Shown one piece after another: positions 13,990-15,328 of a stretch of 15,328 nt of DNA (its first letter is position 1; every line of letters begins with the position of its first letter). The stretch is from positions 1 to 15,328 of the forward strand of contig JAYEHJ010000051.1 of NCBI GenBank assembly GCA_034659435.1, written 5' to 3'. The notes beneath the pieces were generated by a model. The model made no database searches and was not told the DNA's origin. It worked only from the letters and a program-made list of their open reading frames with translations. This stretch comes from JAGLYP01 sp034659435 (GTDB lineage Bacteria; Patescibacteriota; Patescibacteriia; Patescibacteriales; UBA12075). The position numbers were made by a program, and so were the translations under genes.

Positions 13990-15328
13990 TTAGTTTTTTT
14001 TGATCGTCCGCGGCGTTATGTCGTGTTTTTTATTGTAGGCAATCTGTATTTTTCGGCGCCTTTTAGTTTCTTTAACGGCATAAGTAATTGCAGGAGTAAT
14101 TTTGTCGCCATACATAATAACTTTACCCTCAACATGGCGGGAGGCGCGCCCCATGGTTTGCATAAGTGATGTTTCATTGCGGAGAAAGCCGGCCATGTCA
14201 GCATCAAGAATAGCGACTAAAGAAACTTCCGGCAGATCCAGCCCTTCGCGCAAAAGATTAATGCCGACTAATACGTCATATTTGCCAAGCCTAAGATCGC
14301 GTAAAATATCAACACGTTCCAAAATTTTAATTTCAGAATGCAGGTATTGAACTTTGATTTTTTCTTCCGCCAAGTATTCAGCCAGTTCTTCGGCCATTCG
14401 TTTTGTCAGAGTCGTTACCAATACCCGCTGTTTTTTAGCAACGGTTTTTTCAATTTCCTTTATTAAATCCGGAATTTGTCCGGTGCTTGGACGAATTATA
14501 ATCTCTGGATCTAAAAGGCCTGTCGGGCGTATAATCTGTTCAACAACTTGTTTTGATTTGCGTATTTCATAGTCCCTGGGGGTGGCGCTAACATAAATTG
14601 CTTGGTTGATCTTGGAATTGAATTCTTTGAAATTCAGCGGGCGATTGTCTTTGGCGCTTGGAAGCCGGAAGCCGAAATCAATTAAAGTTTGTTTGCGTGC
14701 CTTGTCGCCCGCGTACATGCCGCGTGTTTGCGGAATAGTAACGTGCGATTCGTCAATAAATAATAAAAAATTTTTTGGAAAAAAATCCATAAGAGTTGAT
14801 GGAGGTTTTCCAGAATTTCTTTCGCTTAGGTGCCGTGAATAGTTTTCTATGCCATTGCAATAGCCGACTTGTTCAATCATCTCTAAATCAAAATTTGTTT
14901 TTCGTTCCAAACGATATGCCTCTACTTGTTTGTTTTGTTTGGTCAATTCAGCTAAACGTTTTTTTAGTTCCAACCTAATATTTATTAAAGCTTTTTTCAT
15001 TCGGTCTTCAGGCGTCATAAAATGCTTGGCAGGCAGAATATTTACATTATCTAGCTTTATCGCCTGCTTGCTTTTTAAATCGCTTGCCCAAACCGGTTTG
15101 GCGCCGCCGGGCTTAATATTAAAAATATAAATATTTTCAATTTCATCGCCGTACATTTCAATTCTTACAACAGACTCGCCGGTAGATAAGTGAATATCAA
15201 TCATGCCGCCGTTAACCCTGAATTGTCCCCTGTAAAACGCGGTGTCATTTCTTTCATATTGAATATTAACCAGCTGCCGCAAAAGTTCGTTTCTTTTTAT
15301 TTTTTGTCCGGCGCTAAAAATTTGCCCC
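13990..15328 (-). CDS. uvrB: Excinuclease ABC subunit B (N-terminus outside window), lacking the UVR domain
   Basis: UvrB is the damage-verifying helicase that recruits UvrC. The frame is open to the right edge (first full codon at 15325-15327), so about the first 150 residues lie outside; the TTG at 15282 is internal. The visible 445 residues carry LLRQLVNIQYERND, FDLEMI with GYCNGIENYSRHLS, the Walker B-type DESHVTIP, FRLPSAKDNRPL, YVSATP, VLVTTLTKRMAE, LVGINLLREGLD and the motif VI region QTMGRASRH. All domains of the helicase core in view look intact. The protein ends in ITPRTIKKN. E. coli UvrB continues roughly 70 residues further, ending in the coiled UVR domain that binds UvrC. Shifting frame at the A8 run before the stop does not reveal a UVR domain in the 83 bases up to uvrC. 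The gene converges on uvrC. Confidence 0.95.
   Translation of the reverse strand, partial: GQIFSAGQKIKRNELLRQLVNIQYERNDTAFYRGQFRVNGGMIDIHLSTGESVVRIEMYGDEIENIYIFNIKPGGAKPVWASDLKSKQAIKLDNVNILPAKHFMTPEDRMKKALINIRLELKKRLAELTKQNKQVEAYRLERKTNFDLEMIEQVGYCNGIENYSRHLSERNSGKPPSTLMDFFPKNFLLFIDESHVTIPQTRGMYAGDKARKQTLIDFGFRLPSAKDNRPLNFKEFNSKINQAIYVSATPRDYEIRKSKQVVEQIIRPTGLLDPEIIIRPSTGQIPDLIKEIEKTVAKKQRVLVTTLTKRMAEELAEYLAEEKIKVQYLHSEIKILERVDILRDLRLGKYDVLVGINLLREGLDLPEVSLVAILDADMAGFLRNETSLMQTMGRASRHVEGKVIMYGDKITPAITYAVKETKRRRKIQIAYNKKHDITPRTIKKN

Noticed and set aside
15280..15282. TTG as the start of uvrB
   Set aside because: Conserved UvrB residues continue upstream to the window edge. The true start is outside.
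1..15328. CRISPR array, tRNA, rRNA, insertion sequence or prophage
   Set aside because: No direct repeats with spacers, no cloverleaf or rRNA sequence, and no transposase, integrase or phage gene. The heptamer repeats are too short and contiguous to be CRISPR.

Overview
The window looks like the chromosome of an ultra-small Candidatus Patescibacteria (CPR) bacterium, most likely of the Parcubacteria branch. This is inferred from the AT-rich sequence, the tightly packed genes with almost no spacers, the large Ser/Thr-rich Ig-like and fibronectin-III surface proteins, the stripped-down versions of universal repair genes, and heptanucleotide repeats (AATTACG) that I associate with such genomes. 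Several genes end in TGA and none of the recognised proteins needs TGA read as an amino acid. The code is therefore the standard bacterial one, which argues against Gracilibacteria/Absconditabacteria. Genus and species cannot be told from the window.

Layout, left to right. (1) 3-2432: C-terminal 809 residues of a large secreted Cys-containing Ig-like protein, running off the left edge. (2) 2485-8752: a same-strand run that may be one transcription unit. It begins at a good promoter only about 5-10 bases before the ATG of a four-domain FN3 surface protein. It continues with a basic disordered protein, a Ca2+/cation antiporter, methionine aminopeptidase, RuvX, RecO and two small unknown genes with strong Shine-Dalgarno sites, and closes with a hairpin terminator at 8766. 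(3) 8803-12538: aspS, an orphan membrane histidine kinase with a GAF-like region, and a one-cluster ferredoxin. Each has its own sigma70-type promoter, and a strong terminator closes the segment. (4) 12560-15328: uvrC (+) facing uvrB (-, cut by the right edge) across an 83-base spacer containing 63 consecutive A/T bases.

Functionally the window mixes cell-surface proteins, ion transport, protein maturation, tRNA charging, and three DNA repair activities: RuvX-type nuclease, RecO recombination and UvrBC excision repair. The most notable observation is in the repair pair. UvrB stops just after its helicase core and lacks the C-terminal UVR domain. UvrC has a degenerate UVR region, with a repeat-derived NYELRIT peptide at its entry, and also lacks the C-terminal (HhH)2 domain. 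In the classical system the UVR elements of UvrB and UvrC bind each other, so the matched loss suggests a rewired, minimal excision pathway. Other points of note: an 18-residue insertion between two metal ligands of methionine aminopeptidase; His31 in AspRS, typical of non-discriminating enzymes; and a small gene with two in-frame starts, each behind its own strong Shine-Dalgarno site, one of which is nearly identical to the start region of the next small gene. No CRISPR array, tRNA, rRNA or intact mobile element was seen.
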